Assembly: GCF_004118325.1 (NCBI RefSeq)
Contig: NZ_RDFA01000006.1
Span: 62,001 to 126,000, forward strand
Direction: 5' to 3'
DNA length: 64,000 bases
Source of the DNA: Halorientalis pallida
GTDB taxonomy: Archaea; Halobacteriota; Halobacteria; Halobacteriales; Haloarculaceae
Both the position numbers and the translations under genes were made by a program. The notes under the pieces were generated by a model. That model searched no databases. It had not been told where the DNA came from and was given only the letters and a program-made list of their open reading frames with translations. Within the stretch, counting starts at the first letter, position 1. The number at the start of each line of letters is the position of its first letter. Positions 25,227 to 33,657 of this stretch are shown here, piece by piece.

Positions 25227-25565
25227 ATGGTTGAGAGCTTCTTCGCCCGCGTGCTACTGGACCTGGCCATCGTGTCGCTGATACTGGCGTCGATCGTGGA
25301 GGTGATCGTCGACGTTCGGGGGATGGACACGCCGGAATTCCTCCCATCGACACTGGCGGGGCTGTCACCGTCGGAACCGGCGACGGCGCTCGGTGTCGGC
25401 GGGATCGCGTTGCTCGTTCTCGGAATCGTCATCGAGATGGGGCTGTTCGGCCCGCTACCCGGTGGCCGGTTCCTGGTCGGGACGATCGCGGTGCTCGCGT
25501 TCCTGCTCACCGGCGGGTTCCTCATCGGCGAGGACGAAGAAGACGGTAGCGGATACGGTGGATAG
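25227..25565 (+). CDS. Hypothetical membrane protein, three helices
   Basis: This 112-residue protein has hydrophobic segments at about residues 8-26, 52-70 and 79-97 and ends in an acidic tail (GEDEEDGSG). I do not recognise the family. ATG 25227 follows GAGGTGA by 7 bases, a good Shine-Dalgarno sequence; a GTG at 25206 in the same frame is possible. Confidence 0.65.
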   Translation: MVESFFARVLLDLAIVSLILASIVEVIVDVRGMDTPEFLPSTLAGLSPSEPATALGVGGIALLVLGIVIEMGLFGPLPGGRFLVGTIAVLAFLLTGGFLIGEDEEDGSGYGG

Positions 25566-25653
25566 GCCGTCGCTGTCGGTGGGCGGCCGTGCTGGTGGCC
25601 GGATCGACTGCCACCGTCGCGGTCCGTCTCCGGACGGACTCGCCCCGAACTGA

Positions 25654-25818
25654 CTACGACGGTTCGACGGGTTCGAGATCGCCGCTGTCACAGTACGGGC
25701 AGGTCGGGTCGGTGAGGTCGGCGCGATACGCGAACCTGCGCTCACAGCGTGGACACCGGTAGTGGACGGCCTCGTAGTCCGGTGAAAACACCGTCTTGAG
25801 AGTGTCGAATACGCCCAT
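25654..25818 (-). CDS. Small zinc-ribbon protein
   Basis: This 54-residue protein (start MGVFDTLKTVFSPDYEAV) has two CxxC knuckles, YRCPRCERRF and CPYCDSGDLE, making one zinc ribbon, with a short acidic end. Proteins of this size and pattern are common in haloarchaea; roles in regulation or RNA binding have been suggested for some. It points towards the gene at 25227 and away from the one at 25916. Confidence 0.75.
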   Translation of the reverse strand: MGVFDTLKTVFSPDYEAVHYRCPRCERRFAYRADLTDPTCPYCDSGDLEPVEPS

Positions 25819-25915
25819 CGTCGGACACCACTGTACGTACGGGCCGTGGCGATTTAATTCCGGTCCCGGTGGCCGGAGCGGCACGGTTTTGCCCGTCGCG
25901 GCACGAACGCGGGGC

Positions 25916-26218
25916 ATGGAGCCCATCGACGACGTCGAGGCGTTTCGGACGGAACTGACGGAACTGCTCGCGGCCGCCGAGGCGGGTGACGTCGCCTCGG
26001 ACGCCGTGGTCGGACTGCTGACCGCGCAACTGGCCGGGATGCGCGGGGACGTGCGCCTCCCGCTGTCGATGCCGCCCGAGCGGGCCCGGGAGTTCACCGA
26101 CGAAGCGAGCGACCACGTCGGCGAACGGATGGAGGTCGATCTACTGGTCTCCGAGGACGTGATCCGTGATCTGGAACTCCAGCTCCAGGTCTTCGAGCGA
26201 CGAACCGGGGACGATTAG
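25916..26218 (+). CDS. Hypothetical small helical protein
   Basis: This 100-residue acidic protein is mostly helical by composition (MEPIDDVEAFRTELTELLAA, then a short strand-like LPLSMPPERA, then a helical VSEDVIRDLELQLQVFE). I do not recognise it. Its TAG overlaps the TAA of the convergent rhodanese gene in TTAG (26215-26218). Confidence 0.65.
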   Translation: MEPIDDVEAFRTELTELLAAAEAGDVASDAVVGLLTAQLAGMRGDVRLPLSMPPERAREFTDEASDHVGERMEVDLLVSEDVIRDLELQLQVFERRTGDD

Positions 26219-26538
26219 GCGTCGGTTTCGAGGTCGAACGCCCAGGCGTCGTAGCCACCTTCGAGGCTGGCGATAGTTGCGTCGTCGTCGATTCCTTCGT
26301 AGGATTCGAGCAATCGACCGGCCTGCACCGAGCTGATCCCTTCCTTACAGACCATGACGACCTCCTCGCCCCAGTCGACCTCTTCGATTCGGGCGGCCAG
26401 CTGGCCGTAGGGGACGTTCGTCGCCCCGGGGATGTGCCCGGCCGAGTACTGCCGGGGCGGACGGGTGTCGACGACCTGTACGTCCGCGCCGTCTTCGAGT
26501 TTCTCCTGTAACCGCGACGGGGAAAGCTCCTCGACCAT
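26215..26538 (-). CDS. Single-domain rhodanese-like protein
   Basis: This 107-residue protein has a rhodanese fold: VVDTRPPRQYSAGHIPGATN (CH2 A region) and the active loop CKEGISSVQ with the persulfide-forming Cys, followed by LEGGYDAW (CH2 B). The six-residue loop fits a thiosulfate- or sulfur-carrier type. Free-standing rhodaneses can feed tRNA thiolation or cofactor sulfur; the neighbours do not tell which. ATG 26538 gives the usual N-terminus. Confidence 0.9.
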   Translation of the reverse strand: MVEELSPSRLQEKLEDGADVQVVDTRPPRQYSAGHIPGATNVPYGQLAARIEEVDWGEEVVMVCKEGISSVQAGRLLESYEGIDDDATIASLEGGYDAWAFDLETDA

Positions 26539-26643
26539 CGCCCGGCAGTAGACACGGCGGGGGCTAAAGCCCATCGTCCCGATTCGGTGAGATTTGTGTC
26601 CGACCAATAGAGCTAAATAGTGGTGTGGTATACCATGTCATGT

Positions 26644-26823
26644 ATGGCGTCAGCACCGAGCGACGACGAGATCTTCGATCAGTTCCTCACGGAGCGCGGG
26701 CACGAGACGGAGCAGGTCGGCTGGGACCGGAGTTACAACAAAAAGCAGTGCCCGGAGTGCGGTGGCCTCCACGACACCGCAGCGACAGAGTGCTCGGTGT
26801 GCGGGTGGGGACCGGGCAACTGA
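26644..26823 (+). CDS. HVO_0416 family zinc finger protein
   Basis: This 59-residue protein matches the haloarchaeal HVO_0416 family: acidic EIFDQFLTERGHE, then WDRSYNKKQCPECGGLHD and ECSVCGWGP, giving two CxxC pairs for one zinc. An AT-rich GCTAAATAG lies 25-32 bases before this ATG, suiting a leaderless start; an in-frame ATG at 26635 is the alternative. Confidence 0.85.
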   Translation: MASAPSDDEIFDQFLTERGHETEQVGWDRSYNKKQCPECGGLHDTAATECSVCGWGPGN

Positions 26824-26951
26824 CGGCCGTCGGCGGCGTGCAGTGATTCTTCTCGATAGTTCGGCAGGGTACGGACCGGTAAACCGTTCGAAAGAGAGCG
26901 TCCGGCAGGAGTGAGGAGTCCTGCTCGGTCGGTAGGTGAAACGGCGGTCGG

Positions 26952-27440
26952 CTACAGCTCGTCCAGCGAGTCGTGCAGGAACAGCCCCAGCGCCAGGTGG
27001 TGGTACATCGCCTGCTCGATCTGCGATCGGGCGGCGTCCTCGTCTGCGACGGAGTACTCTTTCGTTCGGACCAGCTCGTGCATCGACAACACGTCGTCAC
27101 CTTCGATATCGTGCAGTCGTGGGTACACCGTTCCCGGGCTCAACTGCGCGTCGAACAGCCGCGACAGGTCGTCGATCAGCGCCTTTCCGTGGGTGCCATC
27201 CCGCAACGCAATCAGCGCGATGAGGATCTCGTCCAGATTCTGTTTGACGATCTCGTCGTCGAATTCGAACGACTCCTCTACTGCCAGCCGCTCCATGACC
27301 GAAGACAACACCTGCTCCGGGTCGCCTTCTTGACCGGTACCTGGAGCGTCGGGTGACGCCGCCTCCAGGTCGTCACCGGCCGAAAGTTCTTGTATCAACG
27401 TATTCACCAGCGGACTCGTACTCACGTTATCTCCGGACAT
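26952..27440 (-). CDS. PadR-like winged-helix regulator
   Basis: This 162-residue protein has an acidic N-terminal 65 residues and a PadR-type winged helix: ILIALIALRDGTHGKALIDD, then LSPGTVYPRLHDIE and the wing DVLSMHELVRTKEYSV, followed by a C-terminal helix likely used for dimerisation. PadR proteins usually repress nearby genes and their own. It is divergent from another HTH gene at 27658 across an AT-rich region with TATA boxes on both strands. Confidence 0.75.
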   Translation of the reverse strand: MSGDNVSTSPLVNTLIQELSAGDDLEAASPDAPGTGQEGDPEQVLSSVMERLAVEESFEFDDEIVKQNLDEILIALIALRDGTHGKALIDDLSRLFDAQLSPGTVYPRLHDIEGDDVLSMHELVRTKEYSVADEDAARSQIEQAMYHHLALGLFLHDSLDEL

Positions 27441-27657
27441 TGGCAATCACTTGGACTCGATCCACATCCACTCCTCTCTACCATGGATATATAATGCCTC
27501 TCCCCCGGTTTCCGAGAATGAAAATAGGTATATAAAGGCGTTTTCACGTGCTGAAAGAACCCCCTCCGGACCGGACACAGTTCACCGCCGACGGGACTTT
27601 CTCATCCGTGATACTCCCCGCAATATCTTTTTACACTGGTGGACTCTACACGAGATA
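27441..27657. promoter_or_regulatory. Divergent promoter region between two HTH regulators
   Basis: This is the most AT-rich stretch in its neighbourhood. TATA-like sequences are ATATATAAT (27486-27494, fits the leftward gene), TATATAAAGG (27529-27539, rightward) and AATATCTTTTT (27622-27632, rightward, giving a start of transcription at about 27658). Confidence 0.55.
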
Positions 27658-28011
27658 GTGGCAGAGGAACGTAGTATCGAGGAGGTCCTCGACACGATCG
27701 GGGACGAGAACGCGCGGGAGATACTCGCGGCGATCAGCATCGAGCCGCGCTCGGCCAAGGAACTGGCCGAGGAGTGTGATCTGTCGCTCCCGACCGTGTA
27801 CCGGCGCATCGAGATCCTCGAGGAACACGACCTCGTCAAGGACCGGACGCTGGTGGCTGACGACGGCAACCACTACAAGATCTACGAGTCCAACTTCGAC
27901 AGCACCGTGATCTCGCTGGAGGAGCAAGGGGAGTACCGTGTGCGGATCTACCGCGAGGAGAACCTCCCGGATCGGTTCAGCCAGCTCTGGGACGAACTCA
28001 ATCCCGAGTAG
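27658..28011 (+). CDS. Winged-helix (ArsR-type) transcriptional regulator
   Basis: This 117-residue protein starts VAEERSIEEVLDTIGDENAR and contains an ArsR-like winged helix: AREILAAISIEPRSAKELAEE, cut as EILAAISIEPRS then LPTVYRRIEILEEHDLV and a wing KDRTLVADDGNHYKIYE. The GTG start is chosen because the TATA element at 27622-27632 makes it leaderless and because the 69 upstream codons read through AT-rich promoter DNA. The next gene (28081) encodes a small membrane protein of a type often paired with such regulators in haloarchaea. Confidence 0.8.
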   Translation: MAEERSIEEVLDTIGDENAREILAAISIEPRSAKELAEECDLSLPTVYRRIEILEEHDLVKDRTLVADDGNHYKIYESNFDSTVISLEEQGEYRVRIYREENLPDRFSQLWDELNPE

Positions 28012-28049
28012 AGACGGGCCGCCGCGGCGGCCCGGATCGTCCGACGTAC

Positions 28050-28057
28050 CTTTATGT
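28050..28057 (+). promoter_or_regulatory. TATA-like element for the DUF7521-like gene
   Basis: CTTTATGT lies 24-31 bases before ATG 28081. Confidence 0.45.
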
Positions 28058-28080
28058 TCGACGGGTGAGCAGAAGGTGCC

Positions 28081-28386
28081 ATGGTCGAGACGGTGGCGAT
28101 CGCGCGCGGGGTCCTCATCCTCATGCGACTCGTCACGTTCGGGTTGACGCTGGGGATCACGCTGATCAGCTTTCAGGCGTACCGGAAGAAACAGTCCGAG
28201 AAACTCCAGTCGGCGTTCATCGGCTTCGCCTTCATCAGCATGGGCGTCGCCATCACCAACGTCATCACGCAACTGGGGGCCGGTGGAGCGGGAACCTCCT
28301 CGTTGCAGTTCATCTTCCTCCAGATGACCGAGACGATCCCCTTCATCATCGGATTCGCCATGCTCTACCTCTCGCTGTACCGGTAA
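28081..28386 (+). CDS. DUF7521-like small membrane protein
   Basis: This 101-residue protein has three hydrophobic segments (about residues 7-29, 45-65 and 79-99) separated by a basic loop YRKKQSEKLQ. It resembles the haloarchaeal DUF7521 family, whose genes tend to follow a winged-helix regulator, as here; the match is from memory. The function is unknown, and it may sense or signal across the membrane with the regulator upstream. Confidence 0.65.
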   Translation: MVETVAIARGVLILMRLVTFGLTLGITLISFQAYRKKQSEKLQSAFIGFAFISMGVAITNVITQLGAGGAGTSSLQFIFLQMTETIPFIIGFAMLYLSLYR

Positions 28387-28438
28387 CTGCCGACGAAGGA
28401 AAAATTCGTTCGGAACCGGTTCGGATCCAAGCCACGTT

Positions 28439-28446
28439 GCTTATGA
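28439..28446 (+). promoter_or_regulatory. TATA-like element for the helicase gene
   Basis: GCTTATGA lies 25-32 bases before ATG 28471. Confidence 0.45.
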
Positions 28447-28470
28447 GTGTGTAGATCCATTAGTGGTCCA

Positions 28471-30312
28471 ATGACCGACACGACGCCTGAAGTGGTCCGC
28501 CTGTTCGGGGGGCCGGGGAGCGGGAAGACCACGGCGCTGCTGGACCGGGTCGAACAGTTACAAGAAGAAGGGGCAGACGTACGCGATATCCTCGTCGTCT
28601 CGTACACGCGCGCGGCGGCCGCGGAGATCCGCGAACGCCTCGCGGAGCGACTGGACACGACGCCCCGGGCCCTCCGCGGCAACGTCTGTACGATGCACGC
28701 GAAGGCCTACGAACTCCTCAATCTCTCGCGTGGCGACGTGGTGGGCGAGTCGGACAAAGAGGAGTTCTGCGAGGAGTACGGCATCGAGTACGAGGACGAG
28801 AACAAGGGCGCGCGCCGCCGGAGTGCCCGTTCGACGACCATCGGCAACAAGGTCATCGCGACCAGCCAGTGGCTCCAGCGCACCCGCCGGGACGTGGCCG
28901 ACTGGTACGACGTGCCCTTCCAGTGGAACGTCGAGAAAGTTCGCCTCCCCCCGGAGGAAGACCCCAACTCACAGACTGGCAACAAGTACACGCCGACCTG
29001 GCCCTCCGACGACGACCGGATCGACGTGCCCGAGGCCATCCGCGCCTGGCGTGCCTACAAGGGCGAGAACGGGCTCGTCGGCTTCGCAGACATGCTCGAA
29101 CGCGTCAAACAGCGCTCGCTCCTCCCGAACGTCGAGTACCTGGTGATCGACGAGTTCCAGGACATCACGACGCTGCAGTACGACGTGTACGAGGAGTGGA
29201 AACCGCACATGAAGCGGGTCCTGATCGCGGGTGACGACGACCAGGTCGTCTACGCCTGGCAGGGTGCCGACCCCGACCTCCTGCTGGACGAGGAGGTCTC
29301 CCAGGACGAAGTGCTGCCCAACTCCTACCGGCTTCCCTCGAAGATCCTCAACGTCGTCAACAAGGAGATCAGCCACATCGAGAAACGACAGGAGAAAGAC
29401 CTCGAACCGCGCAAAGAGGGCGGCCGCGTCGAGGCCCCGCCCCGCCCTTCGATGCTCGACCTGGTCCGGAACGTCCGGGCCACGCTCGAAGAGGACGAGG
29501 ATAGCACGTCGATGATCCTCTTCCGGGCGCGCTACCAGATGTTCCAGTTTATCGACGAGTTCATCGGTGAGGGGATTCCGTTCCAGTGTCTGACCGACCA
29601 GCGGATGTGGACCGATCGGCTGACCCAGTACGTTCGGGCGGTCGAAGGACTGGCGGAGGACGAGCCCGTCACGGCCCTGCAGGCCCGGCGGCTGGCGGAC
29701 ATGCTGGCGGATTCGGCGTTCGGCACCGGCGAGCGCGACGACTTCTTCGACGCCATCGACGAGGTCCAGGAGGAAGCGGACACCGACGACCTCGCGGAGA
29801 TCACGGTCGAACCCGAGTTCGTCCGCGATCACGCGCCGTTCATGCCCGATCCGCGGTCGGCGGCCGACATGCTCCGGAAGGTCACCAACTTCCAGGAGCG
29901 GTCGGTCGACGCCTACTTCTCGGGCGACTATCAGGGGATGGCCACCGACGCGGTGCGGGTCGGGACGATCCACTCCGCGAAGGGTCGCGAGGCCGACCAC
30001 GTCTTCCTCGCGACCGACCTCACCGAGAAGGTGGTCGAGCAGATGGCCGCGACCGTCGAACAGGAGGGTCGCGAGGTCGAGGGTGTCGAGGAGTTCACCA
30101 AGCACACCGATCCGGTCCCGACGCTGACGGACAACGAGCGCCGCGTGTTCTACGTCGGAATGTCGCGTGCGCGCGAACGTCTGGTCCTGCTGGAGAACCT
30201 CGTCGACGGCGCGCCGACGCTCCCCATCGACGTGCTGCTAGAGAACGAACCCTCCGAGAAGACCGTCGACCAACTGCTCGACGAAGCCAAAAACGCCGTC
30301 GCGATCCAGTAA
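28471..30312 (+). CDS. UvrD/Rep-type superfamily 1A DNA helicase
   Basis: This 613-residue helicase has Walker A GGPGSGKTT at residues about 11-19, motif Ia VVSYTRAAAAEI, motif II DEFQD, motif III AGDDDQVVYAWQG, motif V GTIHSAKGREADHV and motif VI GMSRARERL. It should translocate 3'-5' on single-stranded DNA using ATP, in repair or in clearing replication forks. It is shorter than bacterial UvrD (about 720), with reduced 1B/2B subdomains as usual for haloarchaeal homologues. It has its own promoter. Confidence 0.92.
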   Translation: MTDTTPEVVRLFGGPGSGKTTALLDRVEQLQEEGADVRDILVVSYTRAAAAEIRERLAERLDTTPRALRGNVCTMHAKAYELLNLSRGDVVGESDKEEFCEEYGIEYEDENKGARRRSARSTTIGNKVIATSQWLQRTRRDVADWYDVPFQWNVEKVRLPPEEDPNSQTGNKYTPTWPSDDDRIDVPEAIRAWRAYKGENGLVGFADMLERVKQRSLLPNVEYLVIDEFQDITTLQYDVYEEWKPHMKRVLIAGDDDQVVYAWQGADPDLLLDEEVSQDEVLPNSYRLPSKILNVVNKEISHIEKRQEKDLEPRKEGGRVEAPPRPSMLDLVRNVRATLEEDEDSTSMILFRARYQMFQFIDEFIGEGIPFQCLTDQRMWTDRLTQYVRAVEGLAEDEPVTALQARRLADMLADSAFGTGERDDFFDAIDEVQEEADTDDLAEITVEPEFVRDHAPFMPDPRSAADMLRKVTNFQERSVDAYFSGDYQGMATDAVRVGTIHSAKGREADHVFLATDLTEKVVEQMAATVEQEGREVEGVEEFTKHTDPVPTLTDNERRVFYVGMSRARERLVLLENLVDGAPTLPIDVLLENEPSEKTVDQLLDEAKNAVAIQ

Positions 30313-30558
30313 TTACTCCTCTTCGTCGTCGGGCGTCTCGACGACGGAACTGGCCACGTCTTGAGCGGCGTCGGTCGCTACGTCCGTCGGTTTGGTGACG
30401 TACTCTTCGGCAGCGATCATCAGCACGGCGACGAGGATGAACGCACCGCCGACGACTCGATCGCCGCCCAGGAACGTATCGAGGCCGAACAGTGCGACCG
30501 GCGCGGCCAGTATCACCGCTCCCATCAGCCCGAAGGTATCGAGGATGCCCAGTCCCAT
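30313..30558 (-). CDS. DUF7533-like membrane protein
   Basis: This 81-residue protein has two transmembrane helices (about residues 5-25 and 34-50) followed by EEYVTKPTDV and an acidic tail. It resembles the DUF7533 group of small haloarchaeal membrane proteins. ATG 30558 is preferred to the upstream in-frame ATG (30588), which would add a Gly-rich stretch. It abuts the helicase gene: the two stops form TAATTA. Confidence 0.65.
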   Translation of the reverse strand: MGLGILDTFGLMGAVILAAPVALFGLDTFLGGDRVVGGAFILVAVLMIAAEEYVTKPTDVATDAAQDVASSVVETPDDEEE

Positions 30559-30647
30559 CTCGTGCCCGCCTTGGAAGCCACCGGACAAAAGCGGTGGGTG
30601 TTCGGCTCCACGACACGTTTTTCCACTCGCTGTGTCTCCGTTCGGGT

Positions 30648-31031
30648 ATGCTCCCCCGCGAAAGCCGCGTCACCCTCGCCGCCCTCTCGGTCGCCGCCGT
30701 CGTCGGCGCAGTGAGTCTCGCCCTGAACCTCGACGCGGCACTCCCGTACGGGAGTGCGGTACTGTATCTGATCGCGTTCGTTGGGCTGAGCCTGCTCGTG
30801 CCACAGCTGTACCTCGCCTGGACGACGAGTGGCCCCGGAACGCGAAAGTGGCATCTCCGTGCCGGGCTCGGTGTGGCTGGCGTCCTGGCACTGACCGGTG
30901 CGAACGTCGATCCGTCGGGTCGGACGGCGATGCAGGTGATCGGCGTGGGGCTGCTGGTCACACTCTTTCTCGTCGAAGCCGTGCAGGGCTACTACGAGTC
31001 CGCGCTGTTCGAGGACGCCAGCGCCGAATGA
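30648..31031 (+). CDS. Hypothetical four-helix membrane protein
   Basis: This 127-residue protein starts MLPRESRVTLAALSVAAVVG and has hydrophobic segments at about residues 8-26, 31-55, 70-85 and 95-112. I do not recognise the family. The riboflavin synthase gene starts 34 bases after its stop. Confidence 0.65.
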   Translation: MLPRESRVTLAALSVAAVVGAVSLALNLDAALPYGSAVLYLIAFVGLSLLVPQLYLAWTTSGPGTRKWHLRAGLGVAGVLALTGANVDPSGRTAMQVIGVGLLVTLFLVEAVQGYYESALFEDASAE

Positions 31032-31065
31032 AAACGGGTTTGCGGCCGCCCTCCCTAGGACGGGT

Positions 31066-31698
31066 ATGTTCACCGGCATCGTCGAGCGGACGGGCGAGAT
31101 CACCGACGTGACCGACGACGAAGGGGGCCGCCGCCTGACGGTCGCGGCAGACCTCGACGACCTCCACCACGGTCAGAGCATCGCCATCAGCGGCGCGTGC
31201 CTGACCGTCGAGGAGTTCGGAGACGACTGGTTCTCGCTGTTTCTCTCGGAAGAGACGCTGGACCGAACCTACCTCGGTGAGTTGACCGAGGGCGACCTCG
31301 TGAACGTCGAGCGGGCGCTGCCGGCAGACGGGCGCTTCGACGGCCACGTCGTGCAGGGCCACGTCGACGGGACGGCCGAGGTGACTGCCGTAGAGCGAAT
31401 CGGGGACGACTGGGAGTTCCGGTTCTCCGTTCCGGAGGACATGGAGCGCTATCTGGTCGAGAAGGGCTCGGTGACGGTCGACGGGATCAGTCTCACCGTC
31501 GCCAGCCTCTCAGCGGAGGATTTCGGCGTCGCGGTCATCCCGGCGACCTACGACATCACCACGCTCTCGGAGAAGTCGGTGGGCGATCCGGTCCACCTGG
31601 AGGTGGACGTGGTGGCCAAGTACGTCGAACGGCTGCTGTCGGCCGACGCGGACCTGACGGCGACGCAGACGCCCTACGCCGAGCGGTTCGAGGACTAG
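31066..31698 (+). CDS. ribE: Riboflavin synthase (bacterial alpha-chain type)
   Basis: The enzyme joins two 6,7-dimethyl-8-ribityllumazine molecules into riboflavin plus a pyrimidine. The 210-residue protein begins MFTGIVERTGEI and repeats the lumazine-binding barrel twice, with GACLTVEE, GHVVQGHVDG and SVTVDGISLTV as landmarks. Most archaea use an unrelated RibC-type synthase; this bacterial-type enzyme is characteristic of haloarchaea. Its TAG shares CTAG 31695-31698 with the stop of the convergent prsW-like gene. Confidence 0.95.
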   Translation: MFTGIVERTGEITDVTDDEGGRRLTVAADLDDLHHGQSIAISGACLTVEEFGDDWFSLFLSEETLDRTYLGELTEGDLVNVERALPADGRFDGHVVQGHVDGTAEVTAVERIGDDWEFRFSVPEDMERYLVEKGSVTVDGISLTVASLSAEDFGVAVIPATYDITTLSEKSVGDPVHLEVDVVAKYVERLLSADADLTATQTPYAERFED

Positions 31699-32708
31699 CC
31701 CAGGTCGGGACTGTCCGCCGGTCCGTCGCTCCGACTGGCCCGGCGGTAGGCGTCGTTGTACTTCGAGAGTTTCCGGAGCAGCAGGTAGACGAACAGGCCG
31801 TCGTAGAGCACGACGAAGCCGAGGAAGACGACGAACGAGTCGACGGCGGTCACCTCGGCGACGACGGAAACCAGCACGGTCGCACAGGTGTTGTAAGTCG
31901 CGTGGACGAGCGTGGCGACGAGCAGCCCCTTCACGACGATGGGACCGGCGTTGTCGGGGTTGAACTTGGCGAGACCGAGGTAGTAGCCGGCGAAAGCCGA
32001 GTAGATGACGTGGCCGGGACCGGCCAGCGCCCGGATCGTGGCGATATCCGAGCCGGCCTGTATCAGATTCATGCCCGGGGCGACGGTCTGCAGAGTGGTG
32101 GTGATGTAGAGGGCGTTCTCGATGGTCGCGAAGCCCAGACCGGCGACTGCGCCGTAGACCGCGCCGTCGATCACCGCGTCGAACTCGGGCATGCGGTAGG
32201 CGTACATTCGGACGGCGAGCAGTTTCACCGCCTCCTCGACGGGGCCGACGACGAGGAAGTACAGCGCGAGCAGGCCCAGAATTGGAACCAGGCCGAACCC
32301 GGAACCGATCACTTGGACGTATCTGCCCACCGTGTCGTTGAGGATCCCCGCGAAGTTGGCGAACAGGATCCCGAGCAGGAAGGTGACGACGAGGATCTCG
32401 AGCGGTTCGGCGGTCGTCACGTCGGCCCGCCAGAGGTACGCCGCGAGGACGAACGCCGGCACGATCGACAGCACGACGAAGGTGCCGACACGGGGATCGA
32501 TCAGGAGTCCGAACCCGCCCAGCACAAGCTGGAGGCCGAGGATGAGGGCTGCGACGACGACGACGGTCCAGCGCAACCCGACGATCGCGGCGCGGTAAAG
32601 CCCCTGAGAGAACCGGTCGAGTCCAGACCGCGTCTCCCACTCCGAAATCTCGTAGAGGTCAATCGACCCGTCGTCCATCGACTGGACCGGGTCTCGCTCC
32701 TCGTCCAT
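31695..32708 (-). CDS. PrsW-family intramembrane metalloprotease
   Basis: This 337-residue multi-pass membrane protein has the PrsW motifs: PVEEAVK (EE..K), FATIENALY, GPGHVIYSAFAGYYLG and VHATYN, whose Glu and His residues form the intramembrane active site in the CAAX-protease-like superfamily. Bacterial PrsW cleaves anti-sigma factors, which archaea lack, so the substrate here must differ. The N-terminal 30 residues are acidic and cytoplasmic. Confidence 0.88.
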   Translation of the reverse strand: MDEERDPVQSMDDGSIDLYEISEWETRSGLDRFSQGLYRAAIVGLRWTVVVVAALILGLQLVLGGFGLLIDPRVGTFVVLSIVPAFVLAAYLWRADVTTAEPLEILVVTFLLGILFANFAGILNDTVGRYVQVIGSGFGLVPILGLLALYFLVVGPVEEAVKLLAVRMYAYRMPEFDAVIDGAVYGAVAGLGFATIENALYITTTLQTVAPGMNLIQAGSDIATIRALAGPGHVIYSAFAGYYLGLAKFNPDNAGPIVVKGLLVATLVHATYNTCATVLVSVVAEVTAVDSFVVFLGFVVLYDGLFVYLLLRKLSKYNDAYRRASRSDGPADSPDLG

Positions 32709-32754
32709 GTCCGTGGGTCGGGGGACGCACACCTAACGCTTTGGCTCCGGACGC

Positions 32755-33657
32755 TCAGTGGACCTCGGCTTTCGCGGCGTCGCCGAGCAACCGCAAAGCG
32801 GCCGCCCCGAGGACGACGTTACAGGCCACGAGGACGGCAACGGCAGGGGCGACGGTGTTCCAGAGTCCGCCGAACCCGGTCACGTCGAAGACGCTCAGCA
32901 CGTCCCGGCCGAGCATCAGCGCCCGGATGCCGTCGACGCCGTAGGTGATCGGGTTGACGACCGCGACCGCGCGAATCCAGCCGGGCAGGACCGACAACGG
33001 GAGGACGGCGCTGGAGACGAACAACAGCGGGAAGGTCAGCAGGTTCGCGATCATGATGGTCGCTTCCCGGTCGCGAGTCACCAGCGCGACGACGTTCGAG
33101 TACGCCATGAACACGCCGCCGAACAGCACCGTGACGGCGACGATGCCGACCAGTCCGGGCAGGCCGGTCCGGAGGTACCCCGCCGTCGTCGCATCCGACG
33201 TGAGCGCCAGCACGAGGTAGCCCAGCGCGAGGATGAGGAGCGTCTGGACGGCGATGCGGACGACCTCGGAGCAGACTTTTCCGAGGAACATCGCACCCCG
33301 GTGCATGGGGGAGACGAGCGTCTTCTCGAACATCCCGGTCTCCATGTCGTCGACGAGCCCGATCCCGGAGACGGCGGCCGCGGCCAGCGCCGACTGGATC
33401 ACGATGGCCGGCGTGAGGTAGGTGACGTAGTGAACGTCGCCGACGGTCGCGGCGAGTGCGGGGCCGGCGACCGCACCCAACACCTCGGCCAGCAACACGA
33501 AGAAGATGACCGGCTGGACCAGCGAACTGAAGATCACGTAGGGGTTCCGGGAGGTCTTGACGAGCCAGCGCGTCAGGCTGATCCGCATGTCCGTGACCGG
33601 CCCGTTCCCGTCGGCTCTCCGGGCGGTGTCGCTCCCGGCGTCGTCGGCGTGACTCAT
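32755..33657 (-). CDS. ABC-2 type transporter permease (DrrB-like)
   Basis: This 300-residue permease has six membrane helices, with the ABC-2 signature NPITYGVDGIRALMLG near the end and ETGMFEKTLVSPMHRGAMFLG in the first cytoplasmic loop, broken here as MFEKTLVSPMHRG. With the ATPase upstream, it forms a DrrAB-type exporter for lipids or hydrophobic compounds. Its ATG overlaps the TGA of the ATPase gene (33654-33657), so the subunits are co-translated. Confidence 0.9.
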   Translation of the reverse strand: MSHADDAGSDTARRADGNGPVTDMRISLTRWLVKTSRNPYVIFSSLVQPVIFFVLLAEVLGAVAGPALAATVGDVHYVTYLTPAIVIQSALAAAAVSGIGLVDDMETGMFEKTLVSPMHRGAMFLGKVCSEVVRIAVQTLLILALGYLVLALTSDATTAGYLRTGLPGLVGIVAVTVLFGGVFMAYSNVVALVTRDREATIMIANLLTFPLLFVSSAVLPLSVLPGWIRAVAVVNPITYGVDGIRALMLGRDVLSVFDVTGFGGLWNTVAPAVAVLVACNVVLGAAALRLLGDAAKAEVH

